Shown here: in pieces, positions 22,968-35,779 of the stretch
Position numbering within the stretch: position 1 is the first letter of the stretch
How the letters are laid out: each line of letters opens with the position of its first letter
Assembly (NCBI GenBank): GCA_021292105.1
Contig: CM037870.1
Location: 19,375,424 to 19,439,423 of the forward strand
Source of the DNA: Anadara kagoshimensis
Taxonomy: Eukaryota > Mollusca > Bivalvia > Arcoida > Arcidae
DNA: 64,000 bases
Direction: 5' to 3'
Program-made: the position numbers and the translations under genes
Notes under the pieces: generated by a model
Told to the model about the DNA's origin: nothing
Database searches by the model: none
Seen by the model: the letters and a program-made list of their open reading frames with translations, nothing else

Positions 22968-23238
22968 TCCTGGGAACTCTATACAACGAAGCAAGCTGTT
23001 TTAAAATAAATTGATGTCCCAGGGATATTGCAAGCCAAGGCTTATTGCATCCATCAAAAATTGAGTTCAATATTTCAATATGATGGTTTCCAAATTATCC
23101 TGGATATATTTCGCGTTTCATGGTTCAATGTTTCTTCAACATGAGTTGCCAACCCATCAAGGGCAACCTACCTCACGTCCCTGGTATAAGTGCACGTTTG
23201 ATTTGGATATGGATTAACAAGTATGCTTGTTTTTAACT
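22968..23238 (+). mobile_element. Decayed RT relic
   Basis: It is a plus-strand relic with the block from ACAACGAAGCAAGCTG to GGATATATTT, and a much shortened 3' UTR. Confidence 0.5.
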
Positions 23239-23290
23239 ACTATACTTCCTGAACATTATAAGTTCTATAGGCCTATTTTTCTAATAAACA

Positions 23291-23437
23291 GAGTTGAGTA
23301 TGATGTTTAACGTCCCAGTCAAGAATATTTCACTTATATCGAGCCGTCGCCAGCTATAGGCGAAGGTGCAGAAATTTTGCCTGTGTGTTGCGCTGATGCG
23401 GCAGTGTCCTTAAACGTGTCGAACCCATTGTGACACG
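23291..23437 (-). mobile_element. 5'-truncated SINE
   Basis: Only the tail half of the SINE family is present (GTTTAACGTCCCAGTCAAG to the GACACGATG region). The tRNA head is missing. Confidence 0.7.
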
Positions 23438-23589
23438 ATGTATATAACATATGTTGATGTTTTGGTGGGTACGTTGTGGTGGTTACGTGGTATGGGTCCT
23501 TTTTAGGTAAAAACGTGTGTACGTTTTGTCCAAAAATGGGTACGTTCTGGTAGGGTACGTTTTGTCATGCACCCATCAGAAAGGTCAGA

Positions 23590-23850
23590 AAGGTTGTTCG
23601 GAAAGTATGTTTTAAAATGTATCCAAGCAATATCTCATAGCTGCTTTGAACGACTGTCATAAAATTTCAAATGAATAGTCTTCATCATCCAAAGGTGTGT
23701 CATGACCTTGAACTAAGGTCATCAGAAAGGTCAAGGTTGTTGGAAAAGCATGTTTTAAAATGTAATCAAGCAATATCTCATAGCTGCTTTTGACGATTGT
23801 CATAAAACTTAACATGATTAATCTTCATTGTATTGAGCACAGTGAAGGGC
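23590..23850 (+). repeat. Two-unit tandem repeat of about 128-140 bp, mollusc type
   Basis: Two units each contain GTATGTTTTAAAATGTA or GCATGTTTTAAAATGTA, CAAGCAATATCTCATAGC, a CGA(C/T)TGTCATAAAA block and an ATCTTCAT-like block. A related single unit is at 58440-58600. Confidence 0.7.
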
Positions 23851-24400
23851 TGTGGAGAGAAAGAGAAAAAGTTTAAGCAAATTAAATCATTATGTCCTTT
23901 TTAAAATGAATCTTTGTATCCCTATCTCCCCTTTAACCACTGCAGGGATTTTGATGAAACATAGAGAGTCTACATTTTGAGCTTGATCAAATTTCCAATT
24001 AGGCTGCTGGCAGTCCAATACATTTAAGATTTTAAGATTTTAAAAACTGACAGTTTGTTTGCCTGTCTGTTCTTAAACCAAAGCCGGTATTTTGATGAAA
24101 CTTTTATGACAGGATATGCATGTGAAGTAGTTTTGCATGCCAAAGTTTGAGCTAGATTTGATTTCTACTATAGCCACTGACAGCCATTTTAAAATATAAA
24201 TATTTAAAGTTTATATCTCTATCAGTTATCATCAAGATGATGTCAATATATGGGAATTGACCCAAGAGTTGAAGTTATTTTTGCTGAAGTTTTTTCCTTG
24301 CATCTCTTTGCTCATTATTTTGGCAAGTTAGGCATGTTTTGATAATGAAGGATCAATACTTTTCAGCTTGGTTGGTTCCCCAATGTCCTTGTTTATTTAA

Positions 24401-24508
24401 GAAATAAGGTAATTTTCTAATGTCTTTATGAAGTTGCAAAGTAAAATGGGCTGTCTCAAATTGCAAAAAAGACGAGTTCATAAAGACATTAGAAAATTAC
24501 CTTATTTC
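24401..24508. repeat. Hairpin with perfect 32-bp arms
   Basis: 24401-24432 and 24477-24508 are exact inverted copies (GAAATAAGGTAATTTTCTAA and onward), separated by 44 bp. It is probably a very young miniature inverted-repeat element or an end-pairing relic. Confidence 0.9.
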
Positions 24509-24540
24509 TTATATTTACAATATTTATAAAAACTAATTTT

Positions 24541-25350
24541 TTGCCGTCTCACATTTTCCGTGTTAATTTGAAAACAATTTTGAAATATAATGTTAGTGCG
24601 CCTTCACATAAAAATGGGTATTCTCCTGTCAGTCAACGAGAGCATTTGACATCTGATGTCAGCACGTGGAGCAATGTCTCAAGTAAAGTCAATGTCAAAT
24701 ACCTAATTGAAGCAAAGATATTGCAATTGTAAATATAAAAAATAAAAACTTTTTAATATTCTCTATTATTTTATTTTCACTACTTTTGTTTTAATTTTAG
24801 CCCCAGACCAAAAAAAATGTGAGCCTTGTAGTGACTAAAATGAACATTTGCCCGATGAAAATTTAGAAGATGACAGGGACACAGATGATCAAACTGTTGC
24901 CCAGGCTATAGGGTTTTCATTGTTACAAAAACAAAGACATCCAGAATTTGGAATCTTCCTGATACCAACCATTGTTATCTCATCAACTAAATTAAAAAAA
25001 TTTAATGTATGATGCTGAAAATGATATTCTTTACAGAAGCAGCAGCACTAATTTATTTTTAAAACCGCGGTCATTTGAAATACCAGAATCTTGCATCATT
25101 ATTCTTTGGATGGTATACACTACAGGATTTTTCCTCAGATTTGAAGAAAAATTATTTGAATATGGATCTAAACAGGTTGAAGTCTGGTTTTATAGATAAA
25201 ATACCATCAGAATGTGTTGAAATATATAAATCCAAGTTAACATCATGTGCTGCAGCATTTCCTAGAGTCACAGCGACTCATTATCATGAGGAAATTGTCG
25301 GTAGACGCGCCAATAAACGCCATTTGTTGGATTTTTGCATTGAAGCATAA
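24541..25350 (+). pseudogene. Degraded coding remnant of unknown family
   Basis: Peptide-like stretches in shifting frames read SAPSHKNGYSPVSQREHL (24600s), DTDDQTVAQAIGFSLLQKQR (about 24880), then MYDAENDILYRSSS (25005) and DKIPSECVEIYKSKLTSC with a stop at 25350. A TTTTAATTTTAG acceptor-like site precedes CCCCAGACC at 24801. At least two frameshifts separate the parts. I do not recognise the family; it could be a decayed gene or a transposon remnant. Confidence 0.3.
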
Positions 25351-25425
25351 TCACTGGCATCAAATTTAATCACATATTTCAGCTTATTTCATAAATTTAT
25401 GAATCACTATTGATCAACCTTCAAA

Positions 25426-26711
25426 TACAAGAGGAGGTCAAAAAAATCATAAAAACGGGTATATATTGCCGCAACAAACCATACATTTTATTATTATTTT
25501 TCAATATAGTCCTCATTTACCCCAATGCACTTAGCCCACTTTTCTTTCAGACTGTCTATATCTTTGAAATAGAAGTCTTCGGTTTGGTCCTGAAACCATG
25601 CCTCTGTGGCAGCCTTAAGTCCATCATCATCAAGAAATCTGATTCTGCGTAAATGGGATTTCAAATTTTTAGATAGGAAATAATCACTGGGTGCCAAATC
25701 GGGATTGTAGGGTGGGTGATTAAATTGTTCGAACTTGCATTCACAAATCACTACTTGTGCAATCCTTGACTTGTGCACAGGAGCATTGTCGTGTAGGAGC
25801 AATACCCCTCAGCTCAACTTTCCCCTCCTTTTTGATTTAATAGAAGCTTTCAGCTGCTTCATAAGATCAGCATAGTAAGCCCAAGTGATAGAGATTCCAG
25901 CAGGTTTATAATATCCTTAGAATCTCAAAACACAGGGCAATAAATTTGCCAGCTGATGGATGGATTTTGAATTTCTTTGGTGGGGGTGAGCCAGGGTGCT
26001 TCCATTGCATAGACTCTTTTGTGGTTTCTGGGTCTTAATGATGAATCCATGTTTCATCACCAGTTACTAAACGTAAATAGAAGCTTTCGGGGTTATCATT
26101 ATAAATGCCAAGAAGCTCATGACTTGACTGGAGTCTTTGAAAGCAATCCTGCACATTAAGGTTTCTGGGGACCCATCTTGCGGATACTTTTGACATCCCA
26201 AGATGCTCGTAGATAACTGTGTATACACTTCCATGTGAAATGTCACACTCTCTAGCTATGTCATCAATCCTAATTCGACGATCATGCATGATGAGGGTCT
26301 CTACAGACGTGACAATTTCCTATATGATGGCATCAGCTGGCCGACCTGACCGTGGGTCATCCTTCAGTGAGGTGCGCCCACGTTTAAATTCAGCTGACAA
26401 TTTTGCCACTGTGGAATAGGCAGGACCACTGTCACCGTACACCTCGGCCATTCGCCGGTGAATTTCTTTGGCATTTGATTCCTCTACTGTGAGGAACTTT
26501 ATTACTGTCCTAATCTCAACATTTTGATTTTCCATCATTGCTTGATGGTCACCAACTTTGAATGCTTTTGAGAATTACACAAAAATGTTATGACAATTAA
26601 ACTTGATATGTTTAAAATGACGGAATGTTGTGTTGTGTAAATAAGTAAAGAAAATGTGTGATACGTTTGGCTCAATACACTGTTCTATGAACTTTCTGAC
26701 TTCCCCTCGTA
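25426..26711 (-). mobile_element. mariner transposon, inactive
   Basis: This 1286-bp element is bounded by TA and imperfect terminal inverted repeats, TACGAGGGGAAGTCAGAAAG at the right (26711 inwards) and TACAAGAGGAGGTCAAAAAA at the left. Length, TA target and transposase all fit the mariner group with a D,D34D catalytic triad. Confidence 0.92.
25494..26538 (-). pseudogene. mariner transposase, broken
   Basis: The start at 26538 (MMENQNVEIRTVIKFLT) opens the N-terminal helix-turn-helix region, which reads to an in-frame TAG near 26320. The same frame continues (HDRRIRIDDIARECDISHGS) to GDETWIHH, where TAA replaces the usual tyrosine codon at 26035. After that the frame shifts, with stops, until LLHDNAPVHKS and NPDLAPSDYFL (25802-25494) in another frame. 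The catalytic acidic residues (DETW, HDNA, SDYF) can all still be seen, so decay is by stops and indels and not by loss of the active site. No promoter or host use is suggested. Confidence 0.9.
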
Positions 26712-27740
26712 TGGTGCTATTTTTGGATTCTGTAAAAGGTTTAAACCATCTTCATTGGTTGTGTTGCCTGCAAGAATTGTAATCGACTTATAGGTTACTA
26801 TTGTTAATTTTTTTATTATTATTAAAAATTGACCTCCACCTGCTAGTGTTGTATTTATTTTGCAGTCATCACATGCTAGTGTGAACTATACAACTATATG
26901 CAGTAAGTGAGGTATTATTAGTTACACAGTCTGTTGGTGACCTAATATGGTTTATACAGGGTCAGTAAATTCTATATCGTACGAGGGGGAAACCTGATAC
27001 CAGATATGGAATTTACTGACCCTGTATAAACCACATTAAGTCACCAACATACTGTGTAACGATTATATCCTACCGATCACCCTGAAGAACCACAGTAGAT
27101 ACCTGTAAACAAACATACACGGATACGGAGACGAGAGAGAAGTTCAGGATGAGACATTGCTGTATGTTTTAGTAACCTATAGCTGTCAAACTAACCCTTT
27201 ATATATCATATTATGTCACTAAAACACTGTGTAACGATTATATTATACCGATTACATCAATAAATCATTTCAAAAACCAATTTGAATGTATCCATACAGC
27301 GACATGTGAATTGTGACAGAGTTAGAAATACCGTCGTTTGGCATTCTGTCTGACAAAATATTGAAAATAATAATGAATTTGACTTACTAGCAACTTCAGT
27401 GAAAGAAATCAATTGCACTTTTATCTTTGGCGGGCGCCATTGACGTTAGTCAGGGGAAATAACTCTCATACTGACTAGATATGAAATGGCCTGACCCGAT
27501 ATGGCTTATATTAGGTCACCACGTGACCAGCATCGTCGAATGAAATTCACAGAAACTAGTGAGAGGTAGGATATACAACAATGTCTTTAACAAAATAAGT
27601 GTTTCTTTTTTCTAATTGCATTATCTTTTGCCAGGAATATGATGCCAGCTACAATTTTTGATTAGGAATCATCACCATTTCCTAGATAATCTCCTAAAAG
27701 TAAATTTATTTGTCAATTACCCTTTTCCTTTGCCTTTGTA
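26712..27740. other. Stretch between mariner and SINE
   Basis: Apart from the inverted repeat at 26921-27060 and fragments of its ends near 27216-27260 and 27480-27530, nothing is recognised. Confidence 0.45.
26921..27060. repeat. Inverted repeat of about 60-bp arms
   Basis: GTTACACAG, GTTGGTGAC and GGTTTATACAGGGTCAGTAA at the left are mirrored at the right, ending CTGTGTAAC at 27060. Diverged pieces of the same ends recur near 27216 and 27500. Confidence 0.85.
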
Positions 27741-28075
27741 ACCACTGCGGTAGCTCAGTTGGTGGAGTGCTTGCTCCATAAGTGGGAGGTTGTCGGTTCG
27801 AACCCTAACCGGGTCCATGACTTGAAAGTGGGTAGTGACTGTTCTGTTGCCAATCACTCATTACGAAATGAAAGTCACGGTTCTTTAAGATGGGAACTTA
27901 AAATAAACGAGGTTCCATGTCATGGTAGGCTTGGCACGATATAGAACCCTGCTGTCCAATGCCATCAGCGTAACCCACAGAAAAATTTCTGCACCTTCGC
28001 CTATAGCTAGTGAAGTCTAGGTATAAGTGAAATATTCTTGACTGGGATGTTAAACACCATTACTCACTCACTACC
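27741..28075 (+). mobile_element. tRNA-derived SINE
   Basis: It is a full-length plus-strand copy: head ACCACTGCGGTAGCTCAGTT, B box GGTTCGAACCC, and a tail ending GTTAAACACCATTACTCACT. CCTTTG flanks both ends as a likely target-site duplication. Confidence 0.85.
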
Positions 28076-28129
28076 TTTGCTGTTGTACTTATGAATCGAT
28101 CAACTGTTTGATTTTACCTACCTACCTAT

Positions 28130-28446
28130 CCTCTTTATCTCTGTTGGTACATAAGGCCATAACTAGTTCCCTCCACTTACCTTTGTCCTGTGCTATATGC
28201 TGGGCTTGACCTGGGCTGTATACCTGCTCTTGCAGTTCAGATACGATGGTTTCTCCAGGTGGTCAGAGGTCTGCCAGGTTTTCTCTTACCAGGTGGTGTC
28301 CAAGGTAGTGCTAATTTAGGAATGCGTTTTTGTGGCATCCTCAGTACATGTCCTAGCCATCTGAATCGTCTTCTTTTTAATTTTATTGCAATGGGCTGGC
28401 ATTTGCGTTTCTTCATCAGATCTTCATTTTGAATCTTTTGTGCCAA
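28130..28446 (-). pseudogene. Non-LTR retrotransposon RT C-terminal fragment
   Basis: The minus frame from 28446 contains KRRRFRWLGHVLRMPQKR and PPGKRKPGRPLTTWR, the typical C-terminal tail of LINE-encoded RT proteins. After a frameshift near 28245 it continues as WRELVMALC. No upstream RT core is present; this is a 5'-truncated relic. Confidence 0.75.
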
Positions 28447-28675
28447 AAAATTCCTTGTATTACTGTTTGATTTTAGGACAGCGTTAGATAATTTAAATCT
28501 CTAATGGTTCAAGGATTTTGATTGGTCAGACCTTGAATTAACTGATTGGCTCTTTCGTCTTGTTGCTATTGAAACATAAATATTTGTTTTACTTTGCCAT
28601 AACTATGGTAATTATATTTGTTCAATGGAAAAGCATCAAATGCACTGATTTGTTATTTTCAAAGAATGTAAATTG

Positions 28676-29100
28676 AATTATAAAAATTAGATTAATTTTG
28701 ATTTTTGTTACAGATAAATTAAAGAAATGACATTATGTATCTTTGTTAAATTTCTATAATAATAATGAAATGTTATTTTATTTTAAGAAATAAAATAAAT
28801 TTAGATTTTTGTTACAGACAATTTAAAGGTTGATAAATTTTACGTGCTTTTTTATTTTAATAATAAATAAAAATAAAAATGAATTACAATTTTTATTCTA
28901 ATAAATGAAATTAATTTTGATTTTTGTTACAGAAAAAGTAAAGAATTTCACATTTTTACGTTGTAAATTTAAAAATAATAATACAGTGAATTTTTATTCC
29001 AAGAAATGAAATTAATTTTGATTTTTTTGTAGAAACAATAAAGAAATTGACATTTTCACGTGTGTTGAATTTCAATAATTATTATACAGTTCTATTTTAT
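28676..29100. repeat. Four-unit AT-rich tandem repeat of about 100-115 bp
   Basis: TTTTGATTTTTGTTACAG-like blocks near 28698, 28802, 28917 and 29018 are each followed by an AAA(G)AAATTGACAT-like block. Each unit happens to look like a splice acceptor. Confidence 0.7.
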
Positions 29101-29656
29101 ATTATACCACAATGGTTTGATAGTAAAAAGTCAATTTGATACATAAATGTGCAGCGATAGATTATATTTTTGTAATTTAAAACAAGATTTTGCCTAGCAA
29201 TATTACACTTAATTGTAAAGCTGAAAAACATTTATAGCTCATACATAATTTTCAAGCTTATTGCATATTGTCGTTTATCTTAGCAGTTTCTTACACTGAC
29301 TGTTAAGATAAAAGTGAAAAACTAATGTAAATGATAAATCATGAGTTTAATATATTAGTGGTTTTGTTTGCTTAAAATTACAACCTTATACAGGTAGTTT
29401 CCCCTGGTGAAAAATGACTAAATTTTCCTAATTTCACCATTAAAATTCCAAAACAACACCGATATACTAGTAAATTAAATTTAGTTGTCCTTACCCACAA
29501 AATATTAGATGTTGAAACAACTTTACATCTTTGTATTTGGGATCCTAAGCTATTGCAAGCATGTCATAATGCAATTTGCTGTTTTTCCAGAACTTAAAAC
29601 TTTCAAATTTTAAAGGCGGGAGGTAGTTTTTTTTTTTTTAAAAATCACATTATATG

Positions 29657-29890
29657 TAATCAAAAACAAACATACTAATCCATGTCTGAATCACAATCCA
29701 GATGCAAAGTAAAAACTTTGGAACTGACAAGTTAGGTTAGACATGTGAACTTCCACCAGGGAAGTGAGGCCGGGTGCTCTGGAAGGGTAAGCACCTCCTG
29801 TTTAGCTAGCTACACCTGCCACGTGTGTAATCAAAATTGTATGAATGGAACATGGAACTATGAGACGTCAAATATATCCAGGACAATGCT
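29657..29890 (-). mobile_element. RT-element 3' UTR relic
   Basis: It is a minus-strand, well-kept 3' UTR ending in TTGTTTTTGATTAC at 29657. The RT coding part stops after the LDIF block. Confidence 0.65.
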
Positions 29891-30084
29891 TAGTCAATTT
29901 TAACATACGTAAAATTTAACCGAGTGATTTTATGTATCGCTAAAAGTTTGAAAATTTTAGATTTAATACTAAGTTTTTGTGTACAACGTAAAGCAATGTA
30001 TAACAAAAAGGATATTCAAACTTTTGCAAGCATTCCTTTCTTCTGATCCATGTCTTAAATGGGAAATCTAACATCTTAATGTTC

Positions 30085-30200
30085 TTTCCTAGTGGAAGTT
30101 TATGTTTTTAACTTGTTCTGTCAGTTTTCAAAGTTTAAACTTGGCTTTCGGGAATGTGATTAAAAAAAGGAAAGGTACGTTTGTGTTTTATTGTTGGTGA
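30085..30200 (+). mobile_element. RT-element 3' UTR fragment
   Basis: It is a plus-strand, decayed end of the 3' UTR (AGTGGAAGTTTATG to GTACGTTTGTGTTTTATTG), directly upstream of another relic in the same orientation. Confidence 0.45.
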
Positions 30201-30299
30201 GTTTGCTTTTCTCAAAATTGATAAAATTGTCATTAACTAGAAATTACATGGAAACTAATGAAACCAAAGATAGAACGTAATTTAACACTATATGTGCCA

Positions 30300-30640
30300 C
30301 AAGAAGGTATTGCTTGCAATAAATTGTTGACTCGGGTATATTGCAAGCTTAGGCTTAGCAAAACCCTGAAAAAGTTTTATGAGCGTCATCACAGTATTGT
30401 TGATAAGTTTGATGCCTCTGTGTTCAGGATTGCCCTGGATATATTTGACGTAACATAGTTCCATGTTCCTTTTACACACGTAACGGGTGTAGCTAGCTAA
30501 ACAGGAGGTGCTTACCCTTCCGCAGCACCCGACCTCATTTTACTGGTGGAAGTTCACGTATCTAACCCGAATTGTCAGTTCCAAAGTTTTTACTTTGCTT
30601 CTTGATTGTGATTCGGACATGGATTAGTATGTTCGTTTTT
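30300..30640 (+). mobile_element. RT C-terminus and 3' UTR relic
   Basis: The plus-strand frame keeps KTLKKFYERHHSIVDKFD and RIALDIFDV, then the 3' UTR with GCTAGCTAAACAGGAGG. It shows best where the RT ended. The left edge of duplication copy B follows 160 bp later. Confidence 0.65.
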
Positions 30641-30734
30641 TATTATGACAATCCTCTATTTAAGTAGCCTATATACTTGCATTCCAACGCTGTATAGTTT
30701 TATATAGACAATGATGAGTTCATCTTAAAGCTAT

Positions 30735-30770
30735 AATCGAAATTGTGAAAGGAACATGGAACTATGGAAT
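30735..30770 (-). mobile_element. Short RT-element fragment at the edge of copy B
   Basis: About 35 bp (AAATTGTGAAAGGAACATGG and following) match the family in minus orientation, 33 bp before copy B begins. Confidence 0.4.
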
Positions 30771-32321
30771 GTAACATTTTTCATCAGTGGTGTAACTTTT
30801 TCCTTTTGCTACACCATTGACAGTTACACCACTAACGTATTGGATGTAAAACTTGCATTGAGGCGTTATGGACTGTCAGGGACTTACTGGCAAGTGATGT
30901 GTGTAAAGTGAATTCTTTTTCTAATCTTTCTTTGATGGCATGTCTTTCTATTTATACATTAAACATATGAAAATCATGTTACACAATTGAAATACACTAA
31001 TTTGTATTATCCCAACTGTACTTCTCTTTATGACATGTGTTCCATATGTTTAAATTTTGGCTGTTATTAACTTTGTTCAAAACAACAGGAAGTGATGTCA
31101 TTCTAGTCTGTGGAAAACCCAGACCTCTGCAACTGTATTTATAGAAATTGTTATCCGTTACACCATTGACCAACTTTTTTCATACATGGCTATCTCGGGT
31201 CGTAAATTTTATTCACAAAGACTGATTTAAGTTTTTTAACTGAAAATATTTCATACTAAAGCAGGTGTTCAATTTTATTGACATGGTAAATATGCTGGTT
31301 TTTTATCAAAACCGGGTGATTTTTTTTCTAAAATACAATTATCTATGGAAGTTTTATATTGTATAATATAGCTGAGCTACTAAAACATGCAACAAGACTG
31401 GGTTTGGTCTGAAATAACGTATTTACTGTCTACCACACACTACTGACACAAAGGGTTGCATTTTTTTATAATGACCCATATGAATATTCCTAATGAAAGG
31501 TCAAACAGACAGGTCAATGTTGTTTGCCTATACCCCGCTTTTACAACTAAATAAAATTTTAAAGTTGACCATCAAAAGATTTACTTTGGACAAAGATGCC
31601 CAAGTATATGATTGCTGAAGTATGATTTTTGAGCATTACAAGCGGATAAAATAATTTTGCAAACCTTATTTTTTAAGTCAAGGAGTTCAAATGTACATTT
31701 GAAATCTCTAGCAGTACAAAGCGGACACATGGTTTCTGAGAAGTAAAAATATGATGTTTTACTAAGTGCAGTATTTTATATTAATGCTGTTGCACGCCTT
31801 AGTTAAGATTGTTTCACCTGGGCGGTCAGTTTTTGGATGAATGAGGACACCAAAGTGTGAAGAGAAACCACTGACTTCCGCAAGCAAACTCACATTATCT
31901 GCCCATGTGGTATTTGAAACTAGGCTGTGAGAGACATTGTGATCTATACGCACACAAGATCACTGGGTTACCAATGACGTTATGTTTTATGAATAACATT
32001 CCAAATAAAATTCTTCTTGTCTCAATACTTGCATTGCAAACAAATGCCTTCTTAAGTAAGCAATTCTACATTGTCCAAGTGTTGGTTTCAAAGAAAATTA
32101 ACCTTGTGTTTGAAATATTTACTACACTATTTTAATACTTACAATGAACAAATAAAATAAACATTTAACAATAACAGCCAACATTTGAAAATATAACAGA
32201 TATTATATGCAATATATATCTGCAATGAATTACATGTAATCGTAAACGAACAGATTTACGATTCAACCATTTGCACATTATATATGATATGTATTTGAAA
32301 TAAGATTACCATTTAATAATA

Positions 32322-32425
32322 CAAGCTATGATGATAAAACGTGATGACTTCAATTTTTCTATTTTCAACTTACTTTTGTATGTAACAATATATCTGCTTC
32401 TCCTTTATTGTATATTTATAGTACA
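32322..32425 (+). mobile_element. RT coding relic (copy B)
   Basis: This is the duplicate of 1565-1666, with further small deletions. Confidence 0.55.
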
Positions 32426-32490
32426 TTATGGTTCAGGGATATTCCAAGCCTAGGGTTCAAGATTACAAAAAATATGGTATTCTTGGAAAT

Positions 32491-32640
32491 ATAGAGGATC
32501 TTAGACGAGTGGGGTTTAATATGAAATTTATTAAATGAGTTTAATAATTAAATATGCCACGAGCCTTGGCTCTGGCATATTTAATTATTGAACGAGTTTA
32601 ATAAATTTCATATTAAACCCTTGCGAGTCTAAGATTCTAT
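32491..32640. repeat. Long inverted repeat (copy B)
   Basis: This is the duplicate of 1741-1893. Confidence 0.85.
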
Positions 32641-33107
32641 ATATCACATAACTCAAAATACCGAGGCATAATGACATGTACATATTATTTGATGCCATAT
32701 AGAAACAGACGATTTCTATCTAGGTCAGACAAATCACCTCCAAATTAACTGCGCAAGTAAGAATATAGTTCTATATTCTGGTTACAGTAAAAGTAAATTA
32801 ATCACCTAGAAAAAAAGACATAATCAGTATGTAAGTTTAAATCATAATATTTTTTCGAGTGCAACAAAATTATTTTTCAAAGAATCGGAAAGTCTTCAAA
32901 AGTCTAAAAATAAACAACAGACTCACACAGTTTTCATATGACGTCATTAGGCACGACCACTACGTAAATCAGAAACGTGATAACTGATTACGTCACAATC
33001 AACTGATATTACATGGGTACCTGCGTAGTACGAAAAATATTACACCGTTTTATTCCATCAATAAACAGGAGGGTTATGTGATATATATGATATCCTATAC
33101 TTCCATG

Positions 33108-33250
33108 TCCCTTTTATTCTAATTTTTATTTCACACATGGCGGGTATAGGCCAAAAACAGGATGCGCTTACCCTTCTGGAGCACCCCACCTCATTTTCTT
33201 GGTGGAAGTTCGCGTGTTTTGCCTAAATTTTCAAGTTTACAAAGTTTTTA
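33108..33250 (+). mobile_element. RT-element 3' UTR relic (copy B)
   Basis: This is the duplicate of 2370-2505. Confidence 0.6.
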
Positions 33251-33439
33251 CGTTTTTAATGTTTTTTTTTATTAATTTGTTTGTTTTTTGTTTTAATAAT
33301 GAACTGAAAATTGATTGTATGTTTATTTTTGATTAACATATATTATACAATAGATCATTAGCCAATAAAGTGAAGAAAAAACAGCTAACATTTAAAATAT
33401 TTACCACGCTTTACACATTGCATGTATAACTATATAATA

Positions 33440-34190
33440 TACACTAAAGTGTAAGCCGTGTTACAACACAAATGCAGAAACATTCGAAATATTTAACACA
33501 TCATATATGAAGTCAATTGAGTTAAAACATAAAAAAATACAGCTAGCATTCATGATATACAATGGGTATTTTACAACTTTTGAGCAATAGCAATATTACT
33601 CTGATATTTATTCACATAATAAACATTGGATATTCAACACCCACACTACCTTATATATAACAGCAATATTTACAATGGATGGTAAAGCATTTGAAGAAAA
33701 ATAACTACCATTATAAAAATTAGCAGAATCTATACATTTAATCCTTAAACATTTCACAAAAATAAAACAATCATTTGGAACTTAAAAAATGGTGTACAGT
33801 AGATTGTAAACAAATACAGTAACATTCGAAATATTTAACACATCATATATGAAGTCAATGGGGTTAACACAAATTAAATAGTAGCATTCGTGACATTCAG
33901 CACATGATATACAATTGGAAATTTACAACCTAACCAACAATGCAAGAGCACTCATTAGTAATTAGTGGATGTTCAACACTCAAGTGTAAATACACTACCT
34001 CATGTATAATATACAATGAATGGTAAAACATTGGAAGAAACATACAGCTACCATTATGAAAAATGAACATAAACTGTACGTTGTGAATAATAATAAATCA
34101 AACGCATTTTTTCAACAACGTTAACATTTTGAAATAATATAGAAACATAATCTTTACATTTAATCCTTAAACATTTCACAAAAATAAAAC
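33440..34190. repeat. Degenerate tandem duplication (copy B)
   Basis: This is the duplicate of 2690-3480. Confidence 0.6.
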
Positions 34191-35779
34191 CAGCATTTAG
34201 AACTGTAAAAAATGATATATAATAGATATTTAACCATATAGCACAATACATCAACAGCTATGATTTGAATAATTGACACGTGATAAACAATGGCAATGGA
34301 TGTCTAAAACAGTTAGCCGTTTAAATATTTAACATATAATACATAATGAATCTTTTCAGAGTTGACTGCCGATTTTGCCTGGTTTATTACTTGATAACCC
34401 GAGAGAAAAGACAGTCAATTCTTATATTTCAAATCGATATACGAATTTTTTATGTTTCCAAAAAGACATTTACGAATGATGTTATCTAGACATGAAACAG
34501 CCGAACAGTCATTGCCTAGATTTCAAATTTACTTCCAGCATCACTACAAATATTTCACACATGGTATACACTAGATTTAAAGAATTTCACATCAATATAA
34601 CAGATATTGGAAAACATTTACTTGAAAATATAACGTACAATTCACAACATATGTGTAACTATCTTGCAAATCATCTGAAAACTTTAACACATAACACGGA
34701 ATTGGTGGTTACTGTAAATGTATCTCATTTCGCGTGTATTTTTTTCGCTGTATTGAATATTTAGACATTCGCGTAGTCGAATTTTCGCATTTTTAAATAT
34801 GCTCTATAACATTATAAGTACAATATAATATTCGCTTTGTATTAATTTTCGCGCAAATGACAGCAAAATAAGTTTTACTTTCGCATATTAGATTTGCGAT
34901 TTTAGAATGGATTTTTAAACCTACGTTTGTGGTTGATTTTATGAGAAAATTTCTGAAAAACGCATTAAAACGGAAAACGATCACGTGTAAAAGAATTTAT
35001 AACACTTGATTTATTAAGGAACTACTGTTTTACTACTGTGTTACTACCGTAACAAAAAACACGTAATTATACAATAGATAAATCATCTAAAATGTCACTT
35101 TTCTTTAGATTTCTTCGACTCCAATGGACTCGAGTAATTCATATGAGTTTCAATATGTAAGTGCACTTATTCTCTCATAAGTTATATTAGTGTCTATAAG
35201 TTACCAAGTGAGAAGCAATTTATTATTACTAGTATTATTTGGTTCAAATGTATCACATTTTTGTTACGAAAAACGTTCAACGTTCCTTGCAATATTTCTA
35301 AATATTTTTAAATTGAGACTTTCAAAGATTTCAGTCGAAAACTGTCTAATCTTTTAGATCATGAAATGAAATTAAAGGTCATAATCGCAAAATATATATT
35401 GTAAAGATATAACAAACTTATCGATGTTAATGAAAAGGAGATCTAAATCTACAAACGAAATCGTTCTTCGTTAACGCGTTTATATCGTTATCAAGAATAT
35501 TAATGAAATTATGTACATATTACCAATAAAACGCTTGAGGACAAAATTTCGAGAAAAAGCAGCTATTTTGTAAATATAAATGGTTATTATAGTAAATTGA
35601 TTATAAAATAGTAAATGTATATCATATTATGTTGATGAAAGCAGTTACAATTTGATGGAATAATAAAATCCCAAAATTAGTTTTGATTAACATGTCGTAG
35701 GTTTACCTTAAGCAATCTGATTTCTCGAAATTGATAGAAAACAAAATCCCAAGTTTAGTTTTGCAAACCGATTTAATTT

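Noticed and set aside
27741-27815. Possible tRNA gene (A and B boxes with a tRNA-like head)
   Set aside because: It continues into a SINE body and tail identical to other copies at 7000, 14978 and 37719; the cloverleaf is decayed.
30775-30805. CTGATGA on the minus strand near the left edge of copy B
   Set aside because: No stem II or GAAA follows in a hammerhead arrangement; chance match.
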